Source of the DNA: a virus
Virus record (IMG/VR): IMGVR_UViG_3300037119_005156
Span: 1 to 22,491 of that record
Length of the DNA stretch: 22,491 nucleotides
Direction: 5' to 3' (one strand)
The notes beneath the pieces were generated by a model. That model ran no database searches and had not been told where the DNA came from. It saw nothing but the letters and a program-made list of their open reading frames with translations. The position numbers and the translations under genes are program-made. This document shows, one piece after another, positions 16,754 through 22,205 of this stretch (positions within the stretch are counted from its first letter, which is position 1; each line of letters opens with the position of its first letter).

Positions 16754-18622
16754 CTAGGCATCCCCCCAGCCCATGGACGTGGCATCCACGAGGCGCTGTG
16801 CGGTCAGGAGCGCCTGTCGTCGCTGGTCAGGATCGAAGTCCGGCGGCAGTCCTGCGCTGACCCGGTCCTCCAGTGAGGCCAAGACCATATCTCTTTCGGC
16901 CTGCGGCAGATGCCTCAGTCTCGGCTTGTCGATCTGGAGGTCGCGCTCGTCGAACATGTCGAAGGGCGCCGACTCGGCGACCTCGCCGCCGTTGCGCACC
17001 ATCTCGGTGAGGGCAACGACCAAGGCCATGGCGGCGTCGGTGGCCATGTTCTTGTCGTCGAGGCGGTAGCCAAGGAGTTGCCGCCGCAGACGGAGCCAGT
17101 CACCCGTCCTCGGGAAGGACAGTCGGGACTGCTCCAGCAACCCCTTGGCGTCGGTCAGGATGCGCAGTTTCTTCTTGGCCGTGCCACCGAACTCGATGGA
17201 GCGCAGGGGGCTGATGCCACTCAACAGGTCCCGGAAGATCTTGCCCCCGAAGCCCGTGGCATCAAGCGCCGTGGTGCATTGGGAGCCCAAGGCGTTGTAC
17301 TGGTCGTGGAGTTCCGTGAGCATGCGCACCAGCGCCGGGATGCTCTGGCGACCGGAGCGCCGCTCGCAGTGGACGCCGATGGCCTTGCCGGGCACGGTGA
17401 TGTCAAGCACGATGGCCCACGTCTCGTCCTTGGACGCCGCCGGGTCGATGCCGATGGCATACCGGTGCCCGTGCTGGGGAGGCACGGACACCGGCAGCCC
17501 GGAGATGAACGAACGGTCGATGGCGATGGCGTTGTAGAACGCCCGTCGGCCCTCGATGAAGTAGCCGTCGATGTTCTGGGGGACCAACTCCTCCGGCATA
17601 GAGCGGACCAGACGATCGAACATCGACTGGTCGATACCGTAGCCGATGTTCTCCCGGGAGGACATCCGCAGCGACATCCGGTCCACGAGGCGCATGGGGT
17701 TGGTGGGGTCACCCTTGCGCCACTCCTCGGCGAACTCGTTGAAGCCCTCACTGGGCGTCGATGTCAGGATCAACTGGCCTCCGGTGCCCAGTCGCCGGAG
17801 GTGCAGCACCTCGTTGATGATGAAACTCAGGTTGGTCTCGAAGCCGCACTCGTCGAAGGAGATGCCGTGCATGTCCTTGCCCAGTGAGCCCAAGGCTTTC
17901 TCGTTGGTCGTCCGGAAGTGGATCGTCGCGCCACCCAAGAGGTGATGCAGCGTGACCATGCGGTACTCGCCGCGCTCCTTGATGTCCCACGTCGCCAACT
18001 GCTCGCCAAGGACATCCGCGAGGGGGCAGCCCCGGCCCTGCTGCGCGACATGCCTGCCCGACAGGAGCATCACCAGTTCGTGGTAGACGAGTTCGCCCAC
18101 CTCCTGCTGGATGCCGAAGTGGAAGTGGGTGTAGGTGGCCTTCAGCCATGTCTCGGCGGCCTTGTCACTGGGTGACACCCCGAGTGGCGCCAAGGCCGTC
18201 TTGTAGAAGCAGCCATGGAGGATCGCGATGGCCAGTGCCAGCGTCTTGCCCGCACGGTTGCCCGCACTCAGGATGACCGTGAGGTAGGCCGCTCGCCAGA
18301 GCGTCTCGTCGCGTGAGAGGATGGCGTCCCAGAAGCGGCGCTGGCCGTCGTGGGCATCGACCCCCAGCAGCCGCGCGAACCGGCCTATGTCCCAGCGGGC
18401 CGCCGAGACCTCGACGAGGAGGTCAGCCTCCGGAGGAGGAAGCGGAGGCAGGCGGCCCGCCTGCTCCAGACCATCCATCTCGGAGTAGATGGGCCCACGG
18501 CTGCGTGAGGCCAAGCGTCTGGCGGTCTGCTCCTTGGTTCTGGGCTTCTTGGTCTGGCGCTCGTAGACCCTCTGGCGCCGACCAAGGGACGTGCCGTCGT
18601 TGGGCTGCTGGGTCCTAGCCAT
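16754..18622 (-). CDS. terL: Terminase large subunit
   Basis: 622 residues, the ATP-driven DNA packaging motor with nuclease. ATPase motifs: Walker A AGNRAGKT (120-127), Walker B ISFDE (254-258; D257, E258), coupling motif TSTP (287-290). RNase H-like nuclease acids: D393 in YAIGIDPA, D454 in TALDATGFG, D529 in NMATDAAMAL. All expected catalytic residues are present. The frame is open to 18703, but the extra 27 codons lie over the upstream gene. ATG 18622 is preferred because it overlaps the small-terminase stop by eight bases (ATGGCTAG), a common coupling. The Arg/Lys-rich first 45 residues are probably disordered. This is the most certain assignment in the window. Confidence 0.95.
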   Translation of the reverse strand: MARTQQPNDGTSLGRRQRVYERQTKKPRTKEQTARRLASRSRGPIYSEMDGLEQAGRLPPLPPPEADLLVEVSAARWDIGRFARLLGVDAHDGQRRFWDAILSRDETLWRAAYLTVILSAGNRAGKTLALAIAILHGCFYKTALAPLGVSPSDKAAETWLKATYTHFHFGIQQEVGELVYHELVMLLSGRHVAQQGRGCPLADVLGEQLATWDIKERGEYRMVTLHHLLGGATIHFRTTNEKALGSLGKDMHGISFDECGFETNLSFIINEVLHLRRLGTGGQLILTSTPSEGFNEFAEEWRKGDPTNPMRLVDRMSLRMSSRENIGYGIDQSMFDRLVRSMPEELVPQNIDGYFIEGRRAFYNAIAIDRSFISGLPVSVPPQHGHRYAIGIDPAASKDETWAIVLDITVPGKAIGVHCERRSGRQSIPALVRMLTELHDQYNALGSQCTTALDATGFGGKIFRDLLSGISPLRSIEFGGTAKKKLRILTDAKGLLEQSRLSFPRTGDWLRLRRQLLGYRLDDKNMATDAAMALVVALTEMVRNGGEVAESAPFDMFDERDLQIDKPRLRHLPQAERDMVLASLEDRVSAGLPPDFDPDQRRQALLTAQRLVDATSMGWGDA

Positions 18623-19181
18623 CCGACCCCGGCAGTGAGGGCACGTAGTCCTCCGGGACCTCGGACGTCTGGGCCTCGATGACCACCAGCCGCTTGGGCA
18701 CACCGACGCTGCCGGACAGGAGTCTGGCGATGTTCACGGCCAGTTCCCGGTCCTTGCGCTTGTCCTCACGGGTGTCGATCATCTTCTGGGCCTGCAGGCC
18801 GTGGGCCGTGGTGACCAGCAGTTCCCCCCGGCTGATGCCCTCGGCGGCCTTCTGCTGGACGATGCTCGCGACATCGAAGGGCTGGCCCGGGGTGAACTCC
18901 GTGACCACGGCGGGCAGGGATCGGGGCCGCTGCGCCGAAGGCGTGGGCTTCGCCTCCATGACCAGCGCGGGCCCCGAGTCGATGGTCTCCACCGTGTCGC
19001 CCGTGACGTGCCGCAGGTGGCGCAGGATCGTCTCGTACTTGATGGGCCGGATGCCCATGTCCGCGACGGCTGGCGTGCGGCTGAGAGGCTCGATGGCGTT
19101 GGGCTTGAGGCCCATGCGCAACTGCTCTGCGAGCCACAGGCGCCGTGGCGGGTCGGTGCAGATGGAGCACTGGAACGGCAT
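18615..19181 (-). CDS. Putative terminase small subunit / DNA-binding protein
   Basis: 188 residues. The N-terminus has a CxxC (C5, C8) followed by a helical region with the spacing of a small DNA-binding domain (RLWLAEQLRMGLKPNAIEPL, then KYETILRHLRHVTGD at about 49-63), as in many phage small terminases that begin with a Cys pair and a homeodomain-like fold. The middle (80-115) is Pro-rich. A helical C-terminal part (IVQQKAAEGISRGELLVTTA; EDKRKDRELAVNIARLL) could be the oligomerisation segment. It precedes the large terminase with an 8-base overlap. The ATG at 19181 has no Shine-Dalgarno sequence; see the possible leaderless promoter directly upstream. The function is inferred from position and outline. 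Confidence 0.6.
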   Translation of the reverse strand: MPFQCSICTDPPRRLWLAEQLRMGLKPNAIEPLSRTPAVADMGIRPIKYETILRHLRHVTGDTVETIDSGPALVMEAKPTPSAQRPRSLPAVVTEFTPGQPFDVASIVQQKAAEGISRGELLVTTAHGLQAQKMIDTREDKRKDRELAVNIARLLSGSVGVPKRLVVIEAQTSEVPEDYVPSLPGSDG

Positions 19182-19193
19182 GGCGGGAGGATA
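19182..19193 (-). promoter_or_regulatory. Possible leaderless promoter of the late operon
   Basis: On the minus strand TATCCT (19193-19188) fits the actinobacterial -10 pattern TANNNT and is followed by six bases (CCCGCC) and then the ATG at 19181. A transcript could thus begin at the start codon itself. This would explain the lack of a ribosome binding site. No good -35 element was found at normal spacing, so the promoter may be weak, activator-dependent or phage-specific. Confidence 0.3.
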
Positions 19194-19243
19194 CGACAGG
19201 GCGTACCATGGTCGGTCCGGGCCGCTTGGCTCTCAAACGAAGA

Positions 19244-19268
19244 CCGCCGGTCCTGTCAAGACCGACGG
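19244..19268. terminator. Imperfect hairpin in the divergent gap
   Basis: CGGTC (19248-19252) pairs with GACCG (19260-19264) around a 7-base loop; after one mismatch CCG (19244-19246) pairs with CGG (19266-19268). Read on the minus strand it is followed by TCTTCGTTTG, mildly T-rich, so it could be a terminator-like element or an operator between the two divergent transcription units. Confidence 0.3.
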
Positions 19269-19288
19269 CCCTCTTACTCGCCTGATGT

Positions 19289-19305
19289 GGAGGCAAGCCT
19301 TGCCT
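19289..19305 (+). promoter_or_regulatory. RBS with overlapping hairpin at the ATPase start
   Basis: GGAGG (19289-19293) is six bases before a TTG (19300), the spacing seen at other starts in this window. A perfect 6-bp hairpin (AGGCAA, loop GCC, TTGCCT; 19291-19305) covers part of the GGAGG and the TTG. Translation of the ATPase may therefore be held back by structure. Confidence 0.45.
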
Positions 19306-20766
19306 GATTCTACGATGCCGACGAATGGCACGCCAACCCCCCAGCACTCGACCATGCTGGACCGTCCATGGACCGACGCCGAACAGGCGCGAGTGGACGA
19401 TGTGCCCCCACCGCCCAACCTCTGGGAACCCGGCCAGCACGCCGTGTCCGTGTGGGACCTCGCGGCGGCGGGCTACCGGACGTGGACCGCCGACCCGGAC
19501 ACGGGTGAGCCCATCCGGCCTCTGGCTGACGTCCCCGAACAGGACGGCTACTGGGAGGGTCTGGTGGGCTCAGCCGTGCCCAAGGCCGAGATCCGGGTGG
19601 TGGAGCCCTTGGCGCCCCTGTCCCTGTCGTCGAGCCTGACCATCGAGCGCCTGAGCCCACGCTCGTGGCGGGTGGACTCACTGCTGGCGGGCTTCATCTT
19701 CCGCAACGTCAAGGTGACGCATACGCCGTCAGCCGATGTGGAGGTGTTCGTGGCGGGCATGAGGGTGCTCACCACGCCCATCACCCTTTCCCTCACGGGC
19801 AGGAGGGAACTGGCCAAGGAGATCGACGCCAGAGCAGGTGGTCTGGAGCCCTTGGACTACTGGAAGCGGGCCTGTGACCTCGCCTTCGAGGCCATCCTCG
19901 ACACGGTGAGGTCACTGGGTGACATCACGGACATCTCCAACGTGCTGCTGGACCCCAAGGACCGTGCCCTGTGGGTGCTGGAGGGTCTGGTCACGGTGGG
20001 CGCCAACTCGCTTATCGCGCCGGGTGCCTTCGGCAAGAGCACCATCGCCCGGGCAGCATGCGTCTCGGTGGCGTCAGGGCGTGTGGTCATGCCGGGGGTC
20101 ATCCCCCGGGTCACGGGGCCCGTGCTGTACGTGGTCAGTGAGGACGCCAACGTGGCGACCCACGTATCCAACATCAACCGCATCAAGCAGGGTGCGGGCA
20201 TCACGGGCGAACTGGCCTATCCCATCGAGTGGCTGCCCACGGTGGGCCAGCCGCTGCACCAGATCGCCCAGAGCATCGCGGAGCGTGCCCGGGACCACGC
20301 CATGGTGGTCTTGGACGCCCAGAGCGGGCTGATGGCCTCCTCGGGCTATGCCGGGATACGCAACGAGGCCACGGAGTTCCACAACGACATCGACAGCCTC
20401 GGTCGCCCGGTGCTGCTCATCGGCCACCCGGCCATGAACGGGTCCATCAACTGGAACGAGAGCGATGGCCGTTCTGCCGGGTCCGAGATCCATCGGGACC
20501 GTGTCCGGATGGCCCATGCCATGTGGCGCAAGCGGCTGGAGCCCGCCGTGGGCTCACCGCCCATCAGTGTGGTCAAGGTCGCCTGCACCAAGTTCAACGA
20601 CGGCCCGGAGGGTGGGGCCATCTTCCTGACGATGCAGTGGGACGAGGACACCATCGCCTTCATGGCGGGTGACGAGGCCCTGTGGATGGGTGCGGGCAAG
20701 AAAGCAGCCGGGGTGGGTGGTCGCAAGCCTGCTCCCTTCATCTCCCTTCCCGGAGGGGTGAGGTGA
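19300..20766 (+). CDS. RecA-fold / AAA_25-type ATPase, probable replication protein
   Basis: 488 residues from TTG 19300 (ATG 19315 gives 483). Walker A APGAFGKS (240-247) lies in LIAPGAFGKSTIARAACVSV; then VLYVVSEDAN (275-284), and Walker B MVVLDAQSG (335-343; D339), followed by RPVLLIGHPAMNGS (369-382), where a strand ends in His as in the RepA/AAA_25 group of hexameric helicase-like ATPases. The first ~215 residues are not recognised: a Pro-rich start with WxxA-type helices, then a beta-rich segment with SLLAGFIFRNVKVTH. No primase or DnaB-type domain was seen. The gene is alone on the plus strand, facing away from the head operon and next to the repeat-rich region, so a role in origin loading or unwinding is plausible. 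The frame is open far upstream to 18679, but that part overlaps the small-terminase gene. Confidence 0.8.
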   Translation: MPDSTMPTNGTPTPQHSTMLDRPWTDAEQARVDDVPPPPNLWEPGQHAVSVWDLAAAGYRTWTADPDTGEPIRPLADVPEQDGYWEGLVGSAVPKAEIRVVEPLAPLSLSSSLTIERLSPRSWRVDSLLAGFIFRNVKVTHTPSADVEVFVAGMRVLTTPITLSLTGRRELAKEIDARAGGLEPLDYWKRACDLAFEAILDTVRSLGDITDISNVLLDPKDRALWVLEGLVTVGANSLIAPGAFGKSTIARAACVSVASGRVVMPGVIPRVTGPVLYVVSEDANVATHVSNINRIKQGAGITGELAYPIEWLPTVGQPLHQIAQSIAERARDHAMVVLDAQSGLMASSGYAGIRNEATEFHNDIDSLGRPVLLIGHPAMNGSINWNESDGRSAGSEIHRDRVRMAHAMWRKRLEPAVGSPPISVVKVACTKFNDGPEGGAIFLTMQWDEDTIAFMAGDEALWMGAGKKAAGVGGRKPAPFISLPGGVR

Positions 20767-20778
20767 GGGGAACCCTTC

Positions 20779-20801
20779 CGCGCGTACACGCGCTACGCGC
20801 G
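20779..20801. repeat. 8-bp GC-alternating hairpin after the ATPase stop
   Basis: CGCGCGTA (20779-20786) pairs with TACGCGCG (20794-20801) across a 7-base loop, 12 bases after the ATPase TGA. There is no T-run behind it, so it is not a classical terminator. The alternating CG tract could also adopt Z-form DNA. Confidence 0.55.
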
Positions 20802-20821
20802 CGTAAGTAGAAGTACTACCA

Positions 20822-20882
20822 CTGTATATACAGGGGGGAGTACTCCGAAGGTAAGTACTCCCCCCTACCCCTGTATATACAG
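20822..20882. repeat. 23-bp nested hairpin with 6-nt bulge (A)
   Basis: Inner stem: GGGGGGAGTACT (20833-20844) pairs perfectly with AGTACTCCCCCC (20854-20865), loop nine bases. Outer stem: CTGTATATACA (20822-20832) pairs with TGTATATACAG (20872-20882). A bulge of six bases (20866-20871) lies on the 3' side. The outer arm is almost a palindrome itself. Flanking GTACTACC (20813-20820) can also pair with GGTAGTAC (20899-20906). Confidence 0.8.
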
Positions 20883-20899
20883 AGAAGAGTGGTCTCAAG

Positions 20900-20917
20900 G
20901 TAGTACCACAGTACTAC
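20900..20917. repeat. 7-bp hairpin, loop CACA
   Basis: GTAGTAC (20900-20906) and GTACTAC (20911-20917) form a perfect stem with loop CACA. The left arm can alternatively pair with 20813-20820, enclosing the large hairpin at 20822-20882, so two exclusive folds are possible. Confidence 0.6.
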
Positions 20918-20957
20918 TGTATCTATCCTCAAACCTAACTAAGAGACGCATTCTGTG

Positions 20958-21022
20958 CTATATGTGAGGACAAGGACTCCAAGAAGTGGGGCTAAAGCCC
21001 TTCTTGGAGTCCTCACATATAG
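20958..21022. repeat. 23-bp nested hairpin with 6-nt bulge (B)
   Basis: Outer stem CTATATGTGAGGA (20958-20970) pairs with TCCTCACATATAG (21010-21022). Inner stem CTCCAAGAAG (20977-20986) pairs with CTTCTTGGAG (21000-21009). A 6-base bulge (CAAGGA, 20971-20976) lies on the 5' side. The tip has a further GGGC/GCCC mini-stem. The plan, two stems of 10-13 bp separated by a 6-base bulge, is the same as at 20822-20882, but the sequence is different. Confidence 0.8.
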
Positions 21023-21108
21023 AGGTAGTTCCGATAAACATAGGGTCTAGGCTTTCACTCACTGTGCGGAGGTAGAGGCATTCCTAGCCCAGCATTAAGT
21101 GGGGCTAA
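20984..21108. repeat. 12-bp direct repeat pair
   Basis: AAGTGGGGCTAA occurs at 20984-20995, in the tip of hairpin B, and again at 21097-21108. In the second place GGGCTA (21102-21107) pairs with TAGCCC (21085-21090). The motif is thus shown in a loop context twice, which suggests a bound protein or a duplicated structured element. Confidence 0.55.
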
Positions 21109-21149
21109 GCCGTAGGGGGAGTGGGGTACACAGTGGTCTAATCCTCACA

Positions 21150-21182
21150 GTGTGGGCCCACTACGTAGTAGTGGTCCCACAC
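21150..21182. repeat. 14-bp hairpin, loop GTA
   Basis: GTGTGGG (21150-21156) pairs with CCCACAC (21176-21182); after one C/T mismatch CCACTAC (21158-21164) pairs with GTAGTGG (21168-21174) around the triloop GTA, closed by C and G. CACAGTG, present at 21129-21135, recurs at 21146-21152 at the foot of the hairpin. Confidence 0.75.
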
Positions 21183-21191
21183 CACATACAT

Positions 21192-21235
21192 AGTGAGGTC
21201 ACCTTCGGTGAGAGAAAGGAAGCACTGACCTCACT
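21192..21235. repeat. 10-bp hairpin with an internal TTC-loop dyad
   Basis: AGTGAGGTCA (21192-21201) pairs perfectly with TGACCTCACT (21226-21235). An alternative small dyad, TCACC-TTC-GGTGA (21199-21211), shares three bases with the left arm, so the two folds compete. The core CACCTTCGGTG recurs at 22100 and 22460. Confidence 0.7.
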
Positions 21236-21242
21236 CTCCCCC

Positions 21243-21293
21243 CTTACCGCACGGTCACCCCCTACGAAGTAGGTGGTGACTACGCACGGTAAG
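21243..21293. repeat. 18-bp hairpin, loop GAA
   Basis: Three stacked stems: CTTACCG (21243-21249) with CGGTAAG (21287-21293); GTCACC (21254-21259) with GGTGAC (21275-21280); CCTAC (21261-21265) with GTAGG (21269-21273). The tip is the triloop GAA closed by C and G. The two lower stems are separated by a small internal loop. Confidence 0.75.
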
Positions 21294-21299
21294 CACCGT

Positions 21300-21311
21300 C
21301 ATGACGTCATG
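21300..21311. repeat. 12-bp perfect palindrome
   Basis: CATGACGTCATG reads identically on both strands with no spacer, unlike its neighbours. It sits 9 bp before the first GACGAC-TAC-GTCGTC dyad. It looks like a site for a dimeric DNA-binding protein. Confidence 0.6.
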
Positions 21312-21319
21312 AGGTACGC

Positions 21320-21358
21320 GACGACTACGTCGTCACGGGTACGACGACTACGTCGTCG
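21320..21358. repeat. Two tandem GACGAC-TAC-GTCGTC dyads
   Basis: GACGACTACGTCGTC occurs at 21320-21334 and 21343-21357 (the second extended by one base pair each side), 23 bp apart, so both face nearly the same side of the helix. A third identical copy lies at 21529-21543. The triloop is TAC on this strand and GTA on the other. Confidence 0.8.
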
Positions 21359-21379
21359 CATACGTACACGAGGCTGCCG

Positions 21380-21478
21380 CTCTCACCGGACCCTCATCTC
21401 CCTCTCACCGGGATCTCAGGTTCCTCTCACCGGGATCTCAGACGGATCTCAGAAACCTCTCATGAAACTCTCATGCTG
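21380..21478. repeat. Nine head-to-tail 11-bp repeats (iteron-like array)
   Basis: Starts at 21380, 21391, 21402, 21413, 21424, 21435, 21446, 21457 and 21468 give nine consecutive 11-bp units without any gap. Positions 3-6 are CTCA in all nine; position 2 is T in eight. Positions 7-11 vary: CCGGA/CCGGG in three units, G-starting in three, TG-starting in the last two. A degenerate tenth unit may follow at 21479. CTCTCACCGG recurs with an exact 22-bp period at 21380, 21402 and 21424, so the array partly grew as a 22-bp double unit. Such phased direct repeats are typical of initiator or partition-protein binding sites. Confidence 0.85.
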
Positions 21479-21488
21479 GCCTCGTGAT

Positions 21489-21565
21489 GCGCCCGCCCGC
21501 GCACCGGGTCTTCGACCCTGACGCGCACGACGACTACGTCGTCGCCTGCATCATGACGCGGGCGC
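21489..21565. repeat. Inverted GCGCCCGC arms around a hairpin and third TAC dyad
   Basis: GCGCCCGC (21489-21496) is the reverse complement of GCGGGCGC (21558-21565). Between them lie GGGTC-TTC-GACCC (21506-21518) and CGACGAC-TAC-GTCGTCG (21528-21544). The segment directly follows the 11-bp repeat array and could fold as a cloverleaf-like unit. Confidence 0.5.
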
Positions 21566-21908
21566 TACGCCGGGATCACGCAGGGTCCCTTCCCGCGCGA
21601 TCCCCGAGGAACTCCTATCTTCCCTGCTACCTTGGAAAAGACGACGAGAGCCGTCACCGGATACAGGATCAGCGAGGCGCCACGACGGCAGCCCGGTCCG
21701 ACACGGTGAGGGCTGCAGGGATAGACCTGACGGGGAGTGCCCGTCGGCAGCCGGTCCGCTCGACGGCCAGCATGAACACGAACGGCAGTGAACGGGTTAG
21801 CCCCCACCTGCTCCCTCTCCAGTGCCCTTTGCAGGGTTGAACGGCGTGAAGGGACAGGGACGGGGGGGCCGGGGCGAGAGCCTTTCTGCCGAAGCCACGG
21901 GGTCCCCT
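21566..21908. other. Intergenic stretch without convincing gene
   Basis: Open frames exist here on both strands, but none has a ribosome binding site with a protein-like sequence. Visible structure: GCAGCCC (21688-21694) pairs with GGGCTGC (21710-21716); CCGTCG (21741-21746) pairs with CGACGG (21761-21766); and an imperfect direct repeat, CGACGGCAGCCCGGTCCG (21683-21700) against CGTCGGCAGCCGGTCCG (21742-21758), 59 bp apart. Confidence 0.5.
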
Positions 21909-21925
21909 CTCCTACGGAGTAGGAG
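21909..21925. repeat. 7-bp dyad, loop GGA
   Basis: CTCCTAC (21909-21915) and GTAGGAG (21919-21925) flank GGA. Stem length, three-base loop, loop sequence and the C/G closing pair equal those I recall for the N4 virion RNA polymerase P2 promoter hairpin, though the arm sequence differs. Confidence 0.7.
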
Positions 21926-21962
21926 TTGGTCGGACGTTGAAGACCGTGAGTGTTCTCCAGCA

Positions 21963-22016
21963 CAAGTCTCCGACTTGAGAAGCGTGACAAGTCCGGCTTG
22001 TGTGATCCCGCATCAC
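21963..22016. repeat. Run of three small hairpins
   Basis: CAAGTC-TCC-GACTTG (21963-21977) is a perfect 6-bp dyad with a three-base loop. ACAAG (21987-21991) pairs with CTTGT (21997-22001). GTGAT (22002-22006) pairs with ATCAC (22012-22016). Hardly any base lies outside a stem or loop. Confidence 0.55.
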
Positions 22017-22024
22017 GCATCGCC

Positions 22025-22049
22025 GGGTGTCCTTTGGCAAAGGACACCC
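22025..22049 (+). promoter_or_regulatory. Perfect 11-bp hairpin before the leader ORF
   Basis: GGGTGTCCTTT (22025-22035) pairs with AAAGGACACCC (22039-22049), loop GGC. It ends about 10 bases before the AGGAG of the leader ORF. As no T-run follows, it is more likely a transcript 5'-end or processing element, or an operator, than a terminator. Confidence 0.6.
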
Positions 22050-22069
22050 CGGTAGCACAGGAGATCCCC

Positions 22070-22111
22070 ATGACCATTCCGGCCGACTTGGCCACACATC
22101 ACCTTCGGTGA
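22070..22111 (+). CDS. Possible 13-residue leader peptide
   Basis: ATG at 22070 with AGGAG (22059-22063) six bases upstream encodes MTIPADLATHHLR and stops at TGA 22109-22111. The stop codon and the last four codons lie inside a perfect 8-bp hairpin (22096-22114), and another strong hairpin stands just upstream. A ribosome on this short frame would melt the second hairpin. This is the layout of a translation-coupled control leader for the 91-residue gene that begins 94 bases later, but it may also be a remnant start. No run of rare or identical codons for classical attenuation is seen, except His-His. Confidence 0.4.
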   Translation: MTIPADLATHHLR

Positions 22112-22114
22112 TGT
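22096..22114 (+). promoter_or_regulatory. Perfect 8-bp hairpin, loop TTC, over the leader stop
   Basis: ACATCACC (22096-22103) pairs with GGTGATGT (22107-22114) around TTC. It contains the CACCTTCGGTG core also found at 21200 and 22460. Confidence 0.65.
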
Positions 22115-22188
22115 CACCTGACCTAGAGGAACGCCTAGCGAACCTTTCAGCGCATGTCCCGCACCGTTGAACCGCATCACACACACCG

Positions 22189-22195
22189 AAAGGAG
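22189..22195 (+). promoter_or_regulatory. Ribosome binding site of the 91-residue gene
   Basis: AAAGGAG lies ten bases before ATG 22206 and decides this start over the upstream in-frame ATG at 22167, which has no such site. Confidence 0.7.
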
Positions 22196-22205
22196 CCACT
22201 CCACC

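Noticed and set aside
20092-20109. 7-bp CCGGGGG/CCCCCGG hairpin in the ATPase gene
   Set aside because: It has a four-base loop, is isolated and lies within well-supported coding sequence; it is likely incidental in GC-rich DNA.
21380-21478. CRISPR array
   Set aside because: The units are 11 bp with no spacers and the variation lies inside the unit, so this is a tandem iteron-like array.
21484-21840. Plus-strand open frame of 118 codons
   Set aside because: It starts in the degenerate end of the 11-bp array and runs through hairpins. The protein has no consistent character and no good ribosome binding site. A real small gene cannot be fully excluded.
21565-22095. Minus-strand open frame of 176 codons
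   Set aside because: It runs across several perfect hairpins and both sides of the leader ORF; the product is basic and low complexity, with no ribosome binding site.
20767-22205. tRNA genes among the hairpins
   Set aside because: No four-arm cloverleaf with a GTTCRAnnC T-arm and a proper acceptor stem was found; the hairpins stand side by side, not in tRNA spacing.
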